Positions 5,996 through 6,983 of a stretch of DNA of 6,983 bases are shown here, one piece after another (position 1 is the stretch's first letter; the number at the start of each line of letters is the position of its first letter). Position numbers and translations under genes: made by a program. The stretch comes from Candidatus Mcinerneyibacteriota bacterium. Its GTDB lineage: Bacteria; AUK180; JAQVHJ01. The stretch spans positions 1-6,983 of the forward strand of contig DAOVMD010000158.1 of assembly GCA_030630935.1 (NCBI GenBank), in the 5' to 3' direction. The notes under the pieces are model-generated. The model was not told the origin of the DNA. It worked only from the letters and a program-made list of their open reading frames with translations, and did not search any database.

Positions 5996-6983
5996 TTAAA
6001 TATACCCCATTCCACGCAGGATATCTTCCAGTTCTTGGTCGATTTGTTCTGTTTGTTTATCTGAAGGAATATCCGCTTTCTCTAAATACCCGTCAAATAT
6101 TGCTTTTACTTTTTTAAATGTTTCTGTATCATTAACTTCTTCATAAATATTATTTTTTTCATCGGGATCCTTTTCTAAATTATAGAACTCCCACTCATTA
6201 AGAATGGGAAAGTAAATAATTTTATAGTTATTAAAAATTAACCCGAACTTTGGATTCCTGCCTTTATTTTTTACAAAACAATTATACGAAGAAATAAATA
6301 ATTCAAAGTCAGTGGTTTTTTTATTTATAGAAGTCCCGTCAAAATTTTCATCTGAATTAAAGCCTTCATAATCCAAAAGGGTTGGTAATATGTCCATTAG
6401 CGAATATTTTTTATCCTTCTGAAGATACTTAATATCTTTACCTATCATAATTAAAGGAACTTTTAATAATGTATTATAAATATTTTGGGCATGAGTTAAA
6501 CAACCATGTTCGAGAAACTCTTCCCCATGATCAGCAAAAATAATTATGACGGTATCCTCATAAAGATTTTTTGCCTTTAATATTTTTATTAATTTCTTCA
6601 AATTATTATCAAAATGTAATACCTCTGCGTTGTACAGTTTCACCATTTTCTCAAGATACTTTTTCTCAATTAATGACGGGTCATTATTCTGATTTACCCC
6701 CCTATCAAGTTTAAGGAATTTTTCAGCTGAATATCGTATCTTGCCTGCTTTTGCTTTTAATTTGAACCTGAATGGAGCATCATAAGGTCCATGCGTCTCC
6801 ATTGTATGAATGAACATTAAAAAGTGATTCTCTTTATATAACTTTAACCACTTTTTTAGATATGGTAAAAAGAAATCAAGAGATAAATAATTACCCGGAT
6901 GATAAAAATAATCGAAACCCCGTTCAAATCCAAATCTTTCAGTAATTAGCGGATTAGTAGAACACCCAACTGTAAAATATCCA
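5996..6983 (-). CDS. Sulfatase-like enzyme, 5' end beyond the window (copy A', partial)
   Basis: This is the C-terminal 329 codons of a close paralogue of copy A. The reading frame stays open to the right edge. Upstream of the internal Met at 6817 it continues with NPLITERFGFERGFDYF and PYLKKWLKLYKENHFL, matching copy A residue for residue, so 6817 is not the start and the real start lies outside the window. By hand count about 44 of the 273 residues after that Met differ from copy A (roughly 84% identity) with no gaps. Visible catalytic landmarks are FIHTMETHGPYDAP, ADHGEEFLEHG and LTHA, so the DH and His ligands are kept. The nucleophile loop is not in view. It ends LRGMGYI. It is the first gene visible in the operon and is followed after 12 nt by B'. 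The function is the same as for copy A by inference. Confidence 0.85.
   Translation of the reverse strand, partial: GYFTVGCSTNPLITERFGFERGFDYFYHPGNYLSLDFFLPYLKKWLKLYKENHFLMFIHTMETHGPYDAPFRFKLKAKAGKIRYSAEKFLKLDRGVNQNNDPSLIEKKYLEKMVKLYNAEVLHFDNNLKKLIKILKAKNLYEDTVIIIFADHGEEFLEHGCLTHAQNIYNTLLKVPLIMIGKDIKYLQKDKKYSLMDILPTLLDYEGFNSDENFDGTSINKKTTDFELFISSYNCFVKNKGRNPKFGLIFNNYKIIYFPILNEWEFYNLEKDPDEKNNIYEEVNDTETFKKVKAIFDGYLEKADIPSDKQTEQIDQELEDILRGMGYI

Larger units (their letters stand above)
5673..6983 (-). repeat. Upstream copy of the duplicated A'-B' module (aligned part)
   Basis: This is the direct-repeat partner of 3250-4560, in the same orientation. Similarity ends near 5665-5675, where B' joins a foreign tail. 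On the right it runs to the window edge and probably continues through the rest of A'. Confidence 0.85.

Noticed and set aside
6815-6817. ATG at 6817 as start of copy A'
   Set aside because: The frame is open to the window edge, and the upstream codons match copy A closely, so this is an internal Met.

Overview
This is an AT-rich bacterial window. It carries short Shine-Dalgarno sequences, a sigma70-like promoter and a tightly packed operon, all read with the standard bacterial code. It looks like part of a surface-glycan or other envelope-modification region of an anaerobic or uncultured low-GC bacterium. I cannot assign a phylum from the sequence.

Layout. Positions 1-168 are noncoding. They hold a perfect 29-bp inverted repeat (28-56 / 71-99, 14-nt loop) nested on the same axis inside an outer 8-bp inverted repeat (6-13 / 114-121). 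The outer arms contain TTGACA boxes facing outward in both directions. The right-hand box fits a promoter for the only plus-strand gene, a class I SAM-dependent methyltransferase (169-771). After an 18-bp convergent gap, everything from 790 to the right edge is one minus-strand operon. In transcription order it is: A' (sulfatase-like, cut by the window edge, 5996-6983), B' (chimeric, no catalytic core, 5489-5983), A (sulfatase-like, 638 aa, 3573-5489), B (sulfatase-like, 618 aa, 1704-3560), and a two-helix membrane protein (303 aa, 790-1701). Junctions are 12 nt, a 1-nt TAATG overlap, 12 nt and 2 nt.

The main observation is that A'-B' and A-B are two copies of one two-gene module, collinear at a constant 2423-bp offset from the right edge down to about 5672. 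There B' leaves its B-type sequence and joins, in frame, a tail of about 60 residues. The tail resembles the end of another alkaline-phosphatase-superfamily enzyme (type I phosphodiesterase-like). B' has therefore lost the catalytic domain but keeps its ribosome binding site, its N-terminal region and the C-terminal LGY[I/L] ending common to all these proteins.

A and B keep the alkaline-phosphatase-superfamily metal-site motifs. At the nucleophile position they carry Thr in a T-W-P-S context instead of the Cys/Ser-x-P-x-Arg formylglycine motif, and they have no recognisable signal peptide. I infer cytoplasmic or membrane-edge phospho- or sulfo-ester hydrolases or transferases acting on glycan or lipid intermediates, rather than secreted FGE-activated sulfatases. 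The substrate cannot be read from sequence.
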